A DNA stretch of 64,000 bases from Actinomycetospora soli (GTDB lineage: Bacteria > Actinomycetota > Actinomycetes > Mycobacteriales > Pseudonocardiaceae), in NCBI RefSeq assembly GCF_021026295.1, contig NZ_JAJNDA010000003.1:62001-126000 (forward strand), written 5' to 3'. This document shows positions 8,803-17,377 of this stretch, piece by piece. The translations under genes were made by a program, and so were the position numbers. How positions within the stretch are numbered: the stretch's first letter is position 1; each line of letters begins with the position of its first letter. The notes beneath the pieces were generated by a model that was given only the letters and a program-made list of their open reading frames with translations, did not search any database and had not been told where the DNA came from.

Positions 8803-9936
8803 TCAGACCTCGGCCGGGGTCACGTCGACCTGCCGGGACACGTCCGCCGGCGCCGCCTTCGACGGGTCGACCAGGATCTTCGTGTCGACCGGACCCGACG
8901 ACAGGCGCGCGAACGTCTCGGGCACCTCGTCCAGCGAGACGCTCCGCGTGATCATCGGCGCGACGTCCAGCTTCCCGGCGCAGAGCTCGTCGAACACGGC
9001 GAAGAACTGGTCCGGCGAGTACATCAGCGAGAAGCGGACGTCGATCTCCTTGAGCACCGCCTCCGTCGGGGAGAAGGAGTCGGTGTTCATGCAGAGCCCG
9101 GCGACGACGATCCGCGACGCGGCGGGTGCACCGGCGATCACCTGCTGGATCATCCCCGGCACGCCGACACACTCGAAGGCGACGGTGGGCCGCAGCGGGA
9201 GCTGCCCGAGCACCGCGGTCGGCTCGGTCATCCGTTCCGCGTCGTCGGTCGCGGCGACCTCCGCCCACGCGGCGTAGGGCGAGCTCTGCGCCGGGTCCAC
9301 GACGACGTCGGCGCCCATCCGCCCCGCCAGCTCGCGGCGGGCGGCGGAGAAGTCGGCGGCGACGATCGGGTGCACGCCCCGGCTCCTGAGCACGGCGAGC
9401 ACCGCGAGGCCGATGGGGCCGCAGCCGACGACGAGCGCGACGTCGTCGGGACCGAGCTGCGCCTTCGCCACCGCCCGGGAGGCGACGGCCAGGGGCTCCG
9501 TGAGCGCGGCGACGGCGGTGTCGACGTGGTCGGGCACCGGCATGAGCAGCGGCTCCGAGAGCAGCATCCGCTCCGAGTAACCGCCGGGGATCTCGGGGCC
9601 GCAGAAGCCGACGAACGCGGGGGTCTCCCGCAGCAGCGCCGCCATCGACACCACGCGGGTGCCGATCGGCAGCGTCTGCTGCGTGCACGCGCCGTACTCG
9701 GAGATCGCACCGACGAACTCGTGGCCGAAGCTGACCGGGCGGGAGAGGTCCATCAGCTCGACGCCGAGGGCGTTGCGGGTGGCGGCGTTGAACTCCGCGC
9801 CGTGCGCGGCGCAGTGCAGGTCCGACCCGCACACCCCGCAGGCGAGGACGTCGACGACGACCTCCCCGGGACCGGGCTCGGGGTCGTCGACCTCGGCGAC
9901 CCGGACCTCCCGGTCCTGCATGAGGACGCTGCGCAT
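8803..9936 (-). CDS. Zinc-type alcohol dehydrogenase (MDR family)
   Basis: This 377-residue medium-chain dehydrogenase has the catalytic-zinc motifs CGVCGSDLH (near residue 35) and GHEFVG (near 70), and a Rossmann segment around VVGCGPIGLAVLAVL. The usual four-cysteine structural zinc lobe is absent, so it belongs to a branch lacking that site. It should oxidise an alcohol, or reduce a ketone, with NAD(P). The ATG at 9936 shares its A with the stop of the upstream cupin gene (TGATG), so the two are coupled. Co-transcription with a dihydroxyacetophenone-dioxygenase-like enzyme suggests a role with hydroxyaryl ketones or alcohols. That substrate is an inference. Confidence 0.88.
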   Translation of the reverse strand: MRSVLMQDREVRVAEVDDPEPGPGEVVVDVLACGVCGSDLHCAAHGAEFNAATRNALGVELMDLSRPVSFGHEFVGAISEYGACTQQTLPIGTRVVSMAALLRETPAFVGFCGPEIPGGYSERMLLSEPLLMPVPDHVDTAVAALTEPLAVASRAVAKAQLGPDDVALVVGCGPIGLAVLAVLRSRGVHPIVAADFSAARRELAGRMGADVVVDPAQSSPYAAWAEVAATDDAERMTEPTAVLGQLPLRPTVAFECVGVPGMIQQVIAGAPAASRIVVAGLCMNTDSFSPTEAVLKEIDVRFSLMYSPDQFFAVFDELCAGKLDVAPMITRSVSLDEVPETFARLSSGPVDTKILVDPSKAAPADVSRQVDVTPAEV

Positions 9937-10496
9937 CAGGACCGACCCGCGGGCGTGGCCTCGGTGAAGCCGGCCTCGCCGCCCTCGATGTAGTTCGGCG
10001 GCGTCGTCGCGAGGGCGTCCACCAGGTGGCGCAGCAGCAGGGTGTCGAGGATCGAGTGGAACGACCCGTCCTCGTTGAAGTTCACGTTCGAGCCGGTGAC
10101 CCGCACGTAGAGCACGGTGTCCTCGTCGGTGTCGTCGCAGGCGATCAACGTGTGCACCGAGCCGCCGGGCTCGTAGAGGTAGCCCCCGGCCCGCTGCACC
10201 TGGTCGGGGTACTCGGCGTAGTACCAGGCGCCGGCCGTCGTCCAGAGGTCGACCGGCCCCGTGTGGTAGTGCATCGGCAGGCTCCTGCCGGGCTCGAGAA
10301 CGGCCTTGACGACCCACTCGTTGCGCTCCAGGTCGAGCCGGAGCGGCTTGAAGTGGATGCCCTCGCCCAGCGCGTTCTCGATCAGCTCGACGTCGTGCTC
10401 GTTGACGGCCAGCAGCGCCTGCTGCGGCAGCGCGACGATCGGCAGGACCGCACCCGACGTCGTCTTCAGCTCGACCGGGCCCGTGCTCTTCGGCAT
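9936..10496 (-). CDS. 2,4'-dihydroxyacetophenone dioxygenase-like cupin
   Basis: The 186-residue single-domain cupin resembles 2,4'-dihydroxyacetophenone dioxygenase family proteins, with the metal-binding segment LPMHYHTGPVDLWTT and a second half PGGSVHTL. The family founder cleaves the C-C bond of 2,4'-dihydroxyacetophenone to 4-hydroxybenzoate and formate with one iron. The ATG at 10496 is preceded by GGAGAA at good spacing. The longer frame up to 10712 crosses the divergent promoter region and is rejected. It is first in a two-gene operon with the dehydrogenase and divergent from the AraC regulator. Confidence 0.8.
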   Translation of the reverse strand: MPKSTGPVELKTTSGAVLPIVALPQQALLAVNEHDVELIENALGEGIHFKPLRLDLERNEWVVKAVLEPGRSLPMHYHTGPVDLWTTAGAWYYAEYPDQVQRAGGYLYEPGGSVHTLIACDDTDEDTVLYVRVTGSNVNFNEDGSFHSILDTLLLRHLVDALATTPPNYIEGGEAGFTEATPAGRS

Positions 10497-10559
10497 CTCG
10501 TTCTCCTCGATGAGGACGTGGTGGTGTGATGGAGACAACCAGCAGGGGGCGCTGCAGGC

Positions 10560-10596
10560 TTGACTTTGAGCGACAGCTCTTTGACTCTTCGCGACA
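10560..10596. promoter_or_regulatory. Two direct repeats, 21-bp period, abutting the AraC start
   Basis: TTGACTTTGAGCGACA (10560-10575) and TTGACTCTTCGCGACA (10581-10596) are direct repeats, 12 of 16 identical, with a 21-base period (two helical turns). They lie in the divergent gap between the cupin operon and the AraC gene and end exactly at its ATG. This spacing is typical of AraC-family binding sites. Confidence 0.6.
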
Positions 10597-11601
10597 ATGG
10601 ACGCGCTCATCCGCTCGGCCTCGCTGCAGGGGTTCGACACCCTCGTCACCGAGCTCGGCGCCGACCCCGCGCCGCTGATGCGCGAGGCCGGCCTGCGCCC
10701 CGACCTCGCCACCGACCGCGAGGCCTACCTGCCCTACCGGTCGCTCGCGCACCTCGTCGAGAACGCCTCGCGGGAGCTGCGGTGCCCGGACTTCGGGTTG
10801 CGACTCGCGCAGTACCAGGGGATCGAGATCCTGGGAGCGGTCGCGATGATCGCGCGGCACGCGCCCACGGCGGCCGCCGCGATGGTCGGGCTCAACCGGT
10901 ACACGCAGTTCTACTCGACGGCCTTCGAGGTCGACCTGCAGCCGCTCGACGAGGGCCGGTCGCGATACACCTTCACGATCGTCGCGGCCCGGGTGCCCGA
11001 GCGCATCCAGGTCCTCGAGCTCTCGCTCGGGGTGTCGCTGGACCTCTTCCGCATCCTGCTCGGGGACGACTTCCGTCCCCGCCGCGCGCTGCTCCCCCAC
11101 CCGGCCGTCGCCCCGCCCGCCGTCTACCACGCCTTCTTCGACTGCCCGGTCACGTTCGACGCCGCGGTGTGCGGGTTCGACATCGACCAGGCCCAGCTCG
11201 ACCGGCCGCGCCGCGGCGACGACCCGGAGGTCCGCCGGCTCGCCGAGCGCTACCTGGAGACGACCGCGGTGCCGGTCGGGGCGGACCTGCACACGCACGT
11301 CCACGAGCTCGTCGACCGCCTGCTGCCCACCGGCCAGGCCACGATCGCCACCGTCGCCCAGCACCTCGGCCTGCACCCGCGGACGCTGCAGCGGCGGCTG
11401 CGTGACGAGGCGACGACGTTCGAGGCCGTGCTCGACGGGGTGCGCCGCGACCGGGCGGAGCAGTACGTCTGCTGGTCCGAGCGCCCGTTCCCCCAGATCG
11501 CGACGATGCTGGGCTACACCGAGCAGAGCACCCTCTCGCGGGCGTGCCGGCGGTGGTTCGGCGTCCCGCCGCAGCGGCTCCGTCGAGCGACGCCGGCCTA
11601 G
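10597..11601 (+). CDS. AraC-family regulator (Arabinose_bd/OruR type)
   Basis: The 334-residue protein has an N-terminal sensor region of the PF12625 type (about 15-200, including REAYLPYRSLAHLVENAS) and a C-terminal double helix-turn-helix (about 235-330: TIATVAQHLGLHPRTLQRRL, then FPQIATMLGYTEQSTLSRA). It is likely the activator of the divergent cupin-dehydrogenase operon, through the direct repeats just upstream. No ribosome site precedes the ATG, so the mRNA may be leaderless or the true start may lie downstream. Its stop overlaps that of the convergent NUDIX gene in a shared CTAG. Confidence 0.9.
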   Translation: MDALIRSASLQGFDTLVTELGADPAPLMREAGLRPDLATDREAYLPYRSLAHLVENASRELRCPDFGLRLAQYQGIEILGAVAMIARHAPTAAAAMVGLNRYTQFYSTAFEVDLQPLDEGRSRYTFTIVAARVPERIQVLELSLGVSLDLFRILLGDDFRPRRALLPHPAVAPPAVYHAFFDCPVTFDAAVCGFDIDQAQLDRPRRGDDPEVRRLAERYLETTAVPVGADLHTHVHELVDRLLPTGQATIATVAQHLGLHPRTLQRRLRDEATTFEAVLDGVRRDRAEQYVCWSERPFPQIATMLGYTEQSTLSRACRRWFGVPPQRLRRATPA

Positions 11602-12068
11602 GCGATCCGCGGCTCGGTGCCGTGCAGCGCGTCGGCGATGCGCTGCCGGTGGTTCGAGAACAGCGCGTACTCGTCGAGCCGGTCGGGCTCGACCCAGGCC
11701 ACGGCCGTCGTCTCCACCCCGTCCGCCCGCGCCTCGCCCCCGACCGGGCGGGCGTGGAAGCAGACCCCGAGGGGCTGGATCGCGCGGCCGTCGTCGAGGA
11801 GGGTCACGTGGCGCGGGTCGGTGTAGATCCCGACGAGGCCGGTCACCTCGATCTCGACGCCGGTCTCCTCGCGGGTCTCGCGCACCGCGCACTGCGCGAT
11901 CGTCTCGTCCAGCTCGAAGATGCCGCCCGGGAGCGCCCAGGTGCCGGTGTCCTCGCGGCGGATCAGCAGCAGTCGTCCCTGCTCGTCGCGCACGGCCGCC
12001 GAGGCGCCGGGGATGCGGGTGGTCGCCCGCGGCGCGGCGGGGTCGTCGAAGAAGTCCACGCGGGCCAC
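11598..12068 (-). CDS. NUDIX hydrolase
   Basis: The 156-residue protein contains a complete Nudix box (GGIFELDETIAQCAVRETRE, continuing ETGV), matching GX5EX7REUXEEXGU with all metal-binding glutamates. It should hydrolyse a nucleoside diphosphate linked to another moiety, with Mg2+. The substrate cannot be told. The tail contains SNHRQRIADAL, common in actinobacterial members of this group. It overlaps the convergent AraC gene by four bases and ends an apparent minus-strand run behind the TetR gene. Confidence 0.9.
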   Translation of the reverse strand: MARVDFFDDPAAPRATTRIPGASAAVRDEQGRLLLIRREDTGTWALPGGIFELDETIAQCAVRETREETGVEIEVTGLVGIYTDPRHVTLLDDGRAIQPLGVCFHARPVGGEARADGVETTAVAWVEPDRLDEYALFSNHRQRIADALHGTEPRIA

Positions 12069-12098
12069 GGGTGCGATGCTCCCAGGTCGCTCCGGCCC

Positions 12099-12713
12099 CT
12101 ACCGCTCGCCCAGCCCCGCGGCGAGCTGGTCGAACATCTCCCCCAGGCTCGCGCGCAGGACGTCCCGGTCGCGGGTGCCGCCGTCGGTCCAGCGCTGCAT
12201 CACGACCCGCACGCCCGCCATGACGACGGCCGCCGCGAGCGCGGCCCGCAAGCCCACCGACCCGTCGTCGGGAAGGCGCTCCCCGAGCCGCTCCGCGATC
12301 ACGACGGCGAGCTCGCGCTCGCGGGCGGCGTAGGCCGCCAGCTGGTGCGGCAGCAGCGACGGCGTGCGGCGCATCATCCGCAGGGCGTCGAGCTGGTCGT
12401 CGCCGGCGAGCTCGTCGACGTGCTCGACGACGGCCGTGCGCAGCGCGGTCAGCACGCTCTCCGCGGCCGGGCGCTCGCGCACCAGCTCCACCAGCGCGTC
12501 GCCGCGGGCGCTGTCCCCCGCGACGACGGCCTCCTCCTTGCTGGAGAAGTAGTTGAAGAAGGTGCGCAGCGAGACGTCGGCGGCGTCGGCGATCTGCTCG
12601 ATCGTCACGTGCTCGAGGCCGTGCTCGAGCGACAGCGCGACGGCGGCCTCGCTCAGCGCGGCCCGCGTGGCCAGCTTCTTCCGCTCCCGACGACCGAGCT
12701 CCACGGTGGTCAT
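12099..12713 (-). CDS. TetR-family regulator of the MFS exporter operon
   Basis: The 204-residue protein has an N-terminal TetR helix-turn-helix (about 12-60: VTIEQIADAADVSLRTFFNYFSSKE) and a helical ligand domain. Its ATG overlaps the stop of the MFS gene (ATGA at 12713-12710), so regulator and exporter are one coupled unit, exporter first. The promoter of that unit carries a 14-bp inverted repeat in its spacer, the obvious binding site. It should repress the operon until a toxic substrate or drug binds. Confidence 0.92.
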   Translation of the reverse strand: MTTVELGRRERKKLATRAALSEAAVALSLEHGLEHVTIEQIADAADVSLRTFFNYFSSKEEAVVAGDSARGDALVELVRERPAAESVLTALRTAVVEHVDELAGDDQLDALRMMRRTPSLLPHQLAAYAARERELAVVIAERLGERLPDDGSVGLRAALAAAVVMAGVRVVMQRWTDGGTRDRDVLRASLGEMFDQLAAGLGER

Positions 12714-14575
12714 CGTGTCACCGCCGACATGACCTCCGTGCTCGCGTCGAGCGCGTGCCGCCCGGTCGCCCCGGCGCCGAGCTGCAGGTCGCGTCGCTGG
12801 CGGCCGAGGGTGCCGCCGAGCATCTCGACGTGCGGGGTGCCGCGGTACTGCGCGATCAGCAGGTGCGGTGCGACCTCGTCGTCGACCGGGAGCCGGTAGC
12901 GGCCCTCGTCGTCGGCGGTGGCGCGGGCCAGCTGGCGGCCGGTGCGGTCGATCAGGGTGAGCACGGCGCGAGCGGCCGGACGGTCGCCGTCGCGGACGGT
13001 GCCCTCGACGAGCGAGGGGGAATCGTCCTCATCCGGGGCGGCCGGCGCCGTGGTCTCGATGTCGATCGTGTCGCGCAGCGGGACCTCGCGCAGGAACAGG
13101 ATCGCGACGAGCGCGACGAGGGCCAGCGGGGCCGCGACCAGGAACATCAGGGCGACCGAGTCGCCGTAGGCGTTCTCGACGATGCCGCGGATCGGCTCGG
13201 GCAGCGTCGCGACGTTCGGGATCTGGCCGCTCGACGACGAGGTGGCCGAGGCGGGGATGCCGACGGCGGTGAGCCCGGAGGTGATGGCCGCGGAGACGTG
13301 GCTCGAGAGCAGGGCGCCGAGCGCGGCGACGCCGGCGGCGCCCCCGAGCGAGCGGAAGAACGCGACGGTCGAGCTGGCGGCGCCCATGTCGCGCAGGGCG
13401 ACCTGGTTCTGGACGGCGAGCACGAGGTTCTGCTGCGTCGCACCGACGCCGACGCCGACCAGCAGCATCGCGACGGCGAGCTCCCAGTACGGGGTGTCCG
13501 CGCCCATGACGAGGCCCTGCATGAGCAGGCCGACGACCAGCGAGATGCCGCCGCCGACCAGGAAGCCCTTCCACTTCCCGGTGCGGGAGATGAGCTGCCC
13601 GACGATGGTCGAGGCGAGGAAGAGCCCGGCGATCATCGGCAGGGTCAGCAGGCCGGCCTCGGTGGCCGAGGCGCCGCGCGAGAGCTGGAAGAACTGCGAG
13701 AGGAACACCGAGGAGCCGAACATTGCGACGCCGACGAACAGCGCGGCGACGGTGGCGAGGGCGACGGTCCGGTTGCGGAAGAGCTGGAGCGGGACGACCG
13801 GCTCCTTCGCGCGGTTCTCGACGACGACGGCGAGCACCAGCGCGACGATCCCCACGGCGAGCCACACCAGCGAGGCCCACGAGATCCAGGCGAAGTTCTT
13901 GCCGCCGAGCGAGACCCAGACCAGCAGGGCGGAGACACCGCCGGCGACGAGCAGCGCGCCGAGGTAGTCGATGTGCACCTCGCGCTTCTCGGTGGGCACC
14001 GTCAGGGTCCGCTGGAGCACGACGAGGGCGATCACGGCGATCGGCACGGTGACGTAGAAGCACCAGCGCCAACCGATGGTGTCGACGATGACGCCGCCGA
14101 TGAGCGGGCCGCCGACGGTGGCCACGGCCATGATCGCGCCGAGGTAGCCGGAGTACCGGCCGCGCTCACGCGGCGGGATGATCGCGGCGATCACGACCTG
14201 CGCCAGGGCGGTCAGACCACCCATGCCCAGGCCCTGCAGGACGCGGAAGCCGATCAGCATCGGCGTCGACGTCGACAGGCCGGCGAGCATCGAGCCGACG
14301 ATGAAGACGCCGATCGCGAGCTGGACCAGCAGCTTCTTCGAGAACAGGTCGGCGAGCTTGCCCCAGATCGGGGTGGACGCGGTCATCGCCAGCAGCGACG
14401 CGGTGACCACCCAGGTGTACTGCGCCTGCGTGCCGCCCAGCTCGCCGATGATCCGGGGCAGGGCGTTGGACACGATCGTCGAGCTGAGGATCGCGACGAA
14501 CAGGGCCATCAGCAGGCCCGAGAGCGGGATGAGCACGGCGCGCCGGCTGGTGCGCGGCGGTGCGGCTGTCGTCAT
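12710..14575 (-). CDS. DHA2-type MFS multidrug exporter with C-terminal extension
   Basis: This 621-residue transporter has 14 hydrophobic segments of the EmrB/QacA type, with motif A-like GKLADLFSKK and motif C-like GPLIGGVIVDTIGWRW. After the last helix comes a cytosolic or extracellular domain of about 110 residues resembling a carboxypeptidase-regulatory fold (VEGTVRDGDRPAARAVLTLI, then DDEGRYRLPV). That domain is uncommon in plain EmrB proteins but recurs in actinobacteria. The ATG at 14575 was chosen because the longer frame passes through the operator and promoter. It is coupled with the downstream TetR gene and is probably a proton-driven drug or metabolite exporter. Confidence 0.92.
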   Translation of the reverse strand: MTTAAPPRTSRRAVLIPLSGLLMALFVAILSSTIVSNALPRIIGELGGTQAQYTWVVTASLLAMTASTPIWGKLADLFSKKLLVQLAIGVFIVGSMLAGLSTSTPMLIGFRVLQGLGMGGLTALAQVVIAAIIPPRERGRYSGYLGAIMAVATVGGPLIGGVIVDTIGWRWCFYVTVPIAVIALVVLQRTLTVPTEKREVHIDYLGALLVAGGVSALLVWVSLGGKNFAWISWASLVWLAVGIVALVLAVVVENRAKEPVVPLQLFRNRTVALATVAALFVGVAMFGSSVFLSQFFQLSRGASATEAGLLTLPMIAGLFLASTIVGQLISRTGKWKGFLVGGGISLVVGLLMQGLVMGADTPYWELAVAMLLVGVGVGATQQNLVLAVQNQVALRDMGAASSTVAFFRSLGGAAGVAALGALLSSHVSAAITSGLTAVGIPASATSSSSGQIPNVATLPEPIRGIVENAYGDSVALMFLVAAPLALVALVAILFLREVPLRDTIDIETTAPAAPDEDDSPSLVEGTVRDGDRPAARAVLTLIDRTGRQLARATADDEGRYRLPVDDEVAPHLLIAQYRGTPHVEMLGGTLGRQRRDLQLGAGATGRHALDASTEVMSAVTR

Positions 14576-14630
14576 GGATGTCCGGCCTTCGCGATAGGGG
14601 CCGCCACGGCCTGCCCGCGGCGACTCCTTC

Positions 14631-14658
14631 ACGATACGCATTCATGCGTGCCGTGCAA
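14631..14658 (-). promoter_or_regulatory. Promoter with operator in the spacer, MFS-TetR operon
   Basis: On the minus strand TTGCAC (14658-14653) and TATCGT (14636-14631) lie 16 bases apart. The spacer holds the inverted repeat ACGCAT-TC-ATGCGT (14636-14649, plus-strand reading), positioned so that a bound TetR dimer would block RNA polymerase. The start codon is about 55 bases downstream. Confidence 0.7.
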
Positions 14659-14694
14659 CTTTGCGCGCCATGCTGTGATGCACACCGCGCAGGA

Positions 14695-16341
14695 TCACTC
14701 CGCGAGGCGCCCCCGCAGCTCGATGGCGATCTCCGACGCGTCGAGGTTCGCGAGGGCCTCCTGCAGGACGTCGGCGTCGACGGTGCCGTCGTCCCGTGCG
14801 GTGAGCAGGGCGTCGCGCTGGGCGGCGAGGACGGCGAGCCGGTGGGCGACGGCGGCCGGCGCCGACCCGTCGTCGGGAACGTGGGGCGCCGGGACCGCCT
14901 CCGCGGTGCGACGCAGGAGCGCGACGAGCTCGGCCCGGTCGGCCTCGCGCGCCTGCACCACCGCCGGGTCGACGGGCCGGGCGAGTCGGCGCACGAGCGG
15001 ACCGGTCGTGCCGCCCTGGACGAGCAGCGAGAGGGTCGCGACGGTGAACGCGACGAGCACGAGAACCGAGCGCTGCGGGGCGGTCTCCGGGAGCGTCTGC
15101 GCCGCGGCGACCGTGACGGCGCCCCGCATGCCGGCCCAGACGACGACGGCGCCCTCGCGCCACCCGAGCGGCTCGCGCAGGAAGTAGCGGATCGTCGCGA
15201 GGCCGCGGGTGATGCGGAGCGCGAACCGTTCGAGCTGGTTCTCCGAGAGCCGGCGTCGGCTGCGGGCGGCGAGCTCCGCCTTGCCCTCGGGGGTGCCCAT
15301 CCGGTCCTGCATCCGCGTCAGACGGCCCTGCAGCGAGACGTGCTGCCGGGCCCGGGCGGCGAGGGCGCGCAGGAGCGGGGCGACGTAGGCGGCCCGGACG
15401 AGCACCGTCAGGACGAGGGCCCCGACCGCGATCAGCACGGCGGTCCCGACCCCCGCGTGGTCCCGCTCGACGGACTCGACGATCGACCGGATCTGCAGGC
15501 CCATCGTCAGGAAGACCGCGCCCTCCAGGACCAGCTCGACCGTGCGCCAGTTCTGGGAGTCCGAGAGGCGGTTGCGCGACGACAGGTCGCGCGGGGCCCG
15601 GACGCCCGTGACGAGGCCCGCGACGACCGCCGCGACGAGCCCGGACGCCTCGAGCAGCTCGGCGGGCACGGAGGCGAGGAAGGGCACCGCGAAGGAGATG
15701 ACGGTGCTGACCGTCGGGTCGGTGATCCGGCGACGGGCCAGGAGGGCGAGGCGACCGACGAGCGCCCCGACGACGACCGCGACCGCGACCGAGTACGCGA
15801 ACGTGCCGAGGGCTCCCCAGAAGGAGAAGGCCGCCGCGGTCGCGACGATCGCCGTGCGCAGGATGACGAGCGCCGTCGCGTCGTTGAGCAGGCTCTCGCC
15901 CTCGAGCATCGCGACGACCCGCGCCGAGGTCGGCGTGCGCCTGACGATCGACGTGGCGACGGCGTCGGTGGGGCTGACGATCGCGCCGAGGGCGACGCCC
16001 CAGGCGAAGCCGAGGCCGGGCACGACGAGCGCGAAGAACAGTCCGAGCACGAGCGAGCTGCCCACGACGAGGACCACCGACAGGCCGCTGATCGCCGCGA
16101 ACTCGCGGCGGAAGTTCATGGCCGGCATGGACACCGCGGAGGAGTACAGCAGCGGCGGGAGGACCCCCTCGAGGATCCACTCCGGCTCGATCTCCACGGC
16201 GGCGAACAGCGGGAGGAAGCTCGCGCCCACCCCGACCACGACGAGCAGGAGCGGGGCCGCGATCCCGAGGCGGGGACCGAGGACGGCCGCCACCGCGATC
16301 ACGAGGAAGCCGCTCACCAGGACGACGAGCATCTCCGTCAC
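14695..16341 (-). CDS. CPA1-family Na+/H+ antiporter
   Basis: The 548-residue membrane protein has about 11-12 hydrophobic segments and the CPA1 signature residues GAIVSPTDAVA and EGESLLNDATALV, which carry the ion-binding Asp and Asn-Asp. A GAVTVAAAQTLP segment lies near residue 420. The C-terminal 120 residues are soluble, charged and helical, probably a cytosolic regulatory tail. It would exchange sodium or potassium for protons across the plasma membrane for pH or salt homeostasis. The GTG at 16341 is used, with an ATG three codons on as the alternative. It is monocistronic. Confidence 0.92.
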   Translation of the reverse strand: MTEMLVVLVSGFLVIAVAAVLGPRLGIAAPLLLVVVGVGASFLPLFAAVEIEPEWILEGVLPPLLYSSAVSMPAMNFRREFAAISGLSVVLVVGSSLVLGLFFALVVPGLGFAWGVALGAIVSPTDAVATSIVRRTPTSARVVAMLEGESLLNDATALVILRTAIVATAAAFSFWGALGTFAYSVAVAVVVGALVGRLALLARRRITDPTVSTVISFAVPFLASVPAELLEASGLVAAVVAGLVTGVRAPRDLSSRNRLSDSQNWRTVELVLEGAVFLTMGLQIRSIVESVERDHAGVGTAVLIAVGALVLTVLVRAAYVAPLLRALAARARQHVSLQGRLTRMQDRMGTPEGKAELAARSRRRLSENQLERFALRITRGLATIRYFLREPLGWREGAVVVWAGMRGAVTVAAAQTLPETAPQRSVLVLVAFTVATLSLLVQGGTTGPLVRRLARPVDPAVVQAREADRAELVALLRRTAEAVPAPHVPDDGSAPAAVAHRLAVLAAQRDALLTARDDGTVDADVLQEALANLDASEIAIELRGRLAE

Positions 16342-16423
16342 GCGCGCAGCCTGGCAGCAAGTCGGGCGACGCTGTCGGACCCCGTCGCTACGCTCGCGCC
16401 GAATCGGACATCAGGGAGCTCGC

Positions 16424-17377
16424 ATGGACGTGGCGATCGAGGTCGCCGGGCTGGTCAAGCGGTACGGCGGCGTCACCGCCCTCGACGGGGTCGACCTGCA
16501 GGTGCCGCGAGGAACCGTGCTCGGGCTGCTCGGCCCGAACGGCGCGGGGAAGACGACGATCGTCCGCATCCTCACCACGCTGCTGCAGCCCGACGCGGGG
16601 CGCGCGTCGATCGACGGGGTCGACGTGCTCGCCGAGCCCCGCGAGGTCCGCCGCCGCCTGGGCCTGTCCGGGCAGTACGCGGCGGTCGACGAATACCTGA
16701 CGGGCTTCGAGAACCTCGACATGATCGGCCGGCTCTACCACCTGGGGCGGCGCCGCAGCCGCGAGCGGGCACGCGAACTGCTGGCGCAGTTCAGCCTCAC
16801 CGACGCCGGGGACCGGCCCGCGCGGACCTACTCCGGCGGCATGCGACGGCGGCTCGACCTCGCGGGGGCGCTGGTCGCGGCTCCCCCGGTGCTGTTCCTC
16901 GACGAGCCCACCACGGGCCTCGACCCGCGGAGCCGCACCGAGATGTGGGGCGTCATCCAGCAGCTCGTCGCGGGCGGCACCACGCTGCTGCTCACCACGC
17001 AGTACCTGGAGGAGGCCGACGTCCTGGCCGACGACATCGTGGTCATCGACCACGGCCGCGCCATCGCGCGCGGCACCGCCGACCAGCTCAAGGCCCAGAT
17101 CGGCGGCGAGCGCCTCGAGCTCACGGTCAGCGACGGGTCCCGCCTCGACGAGGCCGCCCGCCTGGTCACACCGCTCGGGGTCGCCCCGCCGGTCACCGAC
17201 GAGCACCGCCGGTCCCTGACGATGCCGGTGTCGGGCGGGGTGAAGGCGCTGCGGCAGGCCCTCGACCTGCTGGAGTCCGAGAGCCTCGACGTCGACGACG
17301 CCGGGGTCCGCCGCCCGACCCTCGACGACGTGTTCCTCACCCTGACCGGCTCCACCACCGAGGAGGACGCGACGTGA
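16424..17377 (+). CDS. ABC exporter ATP-binding protein (DrrA type)
   Basis: The 317-residue ATPase has Walker A GPNGAGKTT (near residue 40), a Q-loop, the signature YSGGMRRRLDLAGAL, Walker B VLFLDEPTTGLDP and a switch-region TTQYLEEAD. A C-terminal extension (about 225-317) is typical of DrrA-like daunorubicin-resistance ATPases. The ATG at 16424 follows GGGAG at good spacing. It powers the permease encoded next, with which it overlaps by GTGA. The exported substrate (drug, lipid or siderophore) cannot be deduced. Confidence 0.93.
   Translation: MDVAIEVAGLVKRYGGVTALDGVDLQVPRGTVLGLLGPNGAGKTTIVRILTTLLQPDAGRASIDGVDVLAEPREVRRRLGLSGQYAAVDEYLTGFENLDMIGRLYHLGRRRSRERARELLAQFSLTDAGDRPARTYSGGMRRRLDLAGALVAAPPVLFLDEPTTGLDPRSRTEMWGVIQQLVAGGTTLLLTTQYLEEADVLADDIVVIDHGRAIARGTADQLKAQIGGERLELTVSDGSRLDEAARLVTPLGVAPPVTDEHRRSLTMPVSGGVKALRQALDLLESESLDVDDAGVRRPTLDDVFLTLTGSTTEEDAT

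Noticed and set aside
9937-11892. Long upstream extension of the alcohol dehydrogenase frame
   Set aside because: It covers the cupin, the AraC gene and the divergent promoter. The dehydrogenase clearly begins at 9936 with a TGATG overlap.
12755-15187. Open frame of 810 codons on the plus strand
   Set aside because: Antisense of the MFS exporter. Its Asp/Arg/Gly composition is typical of a shadow.
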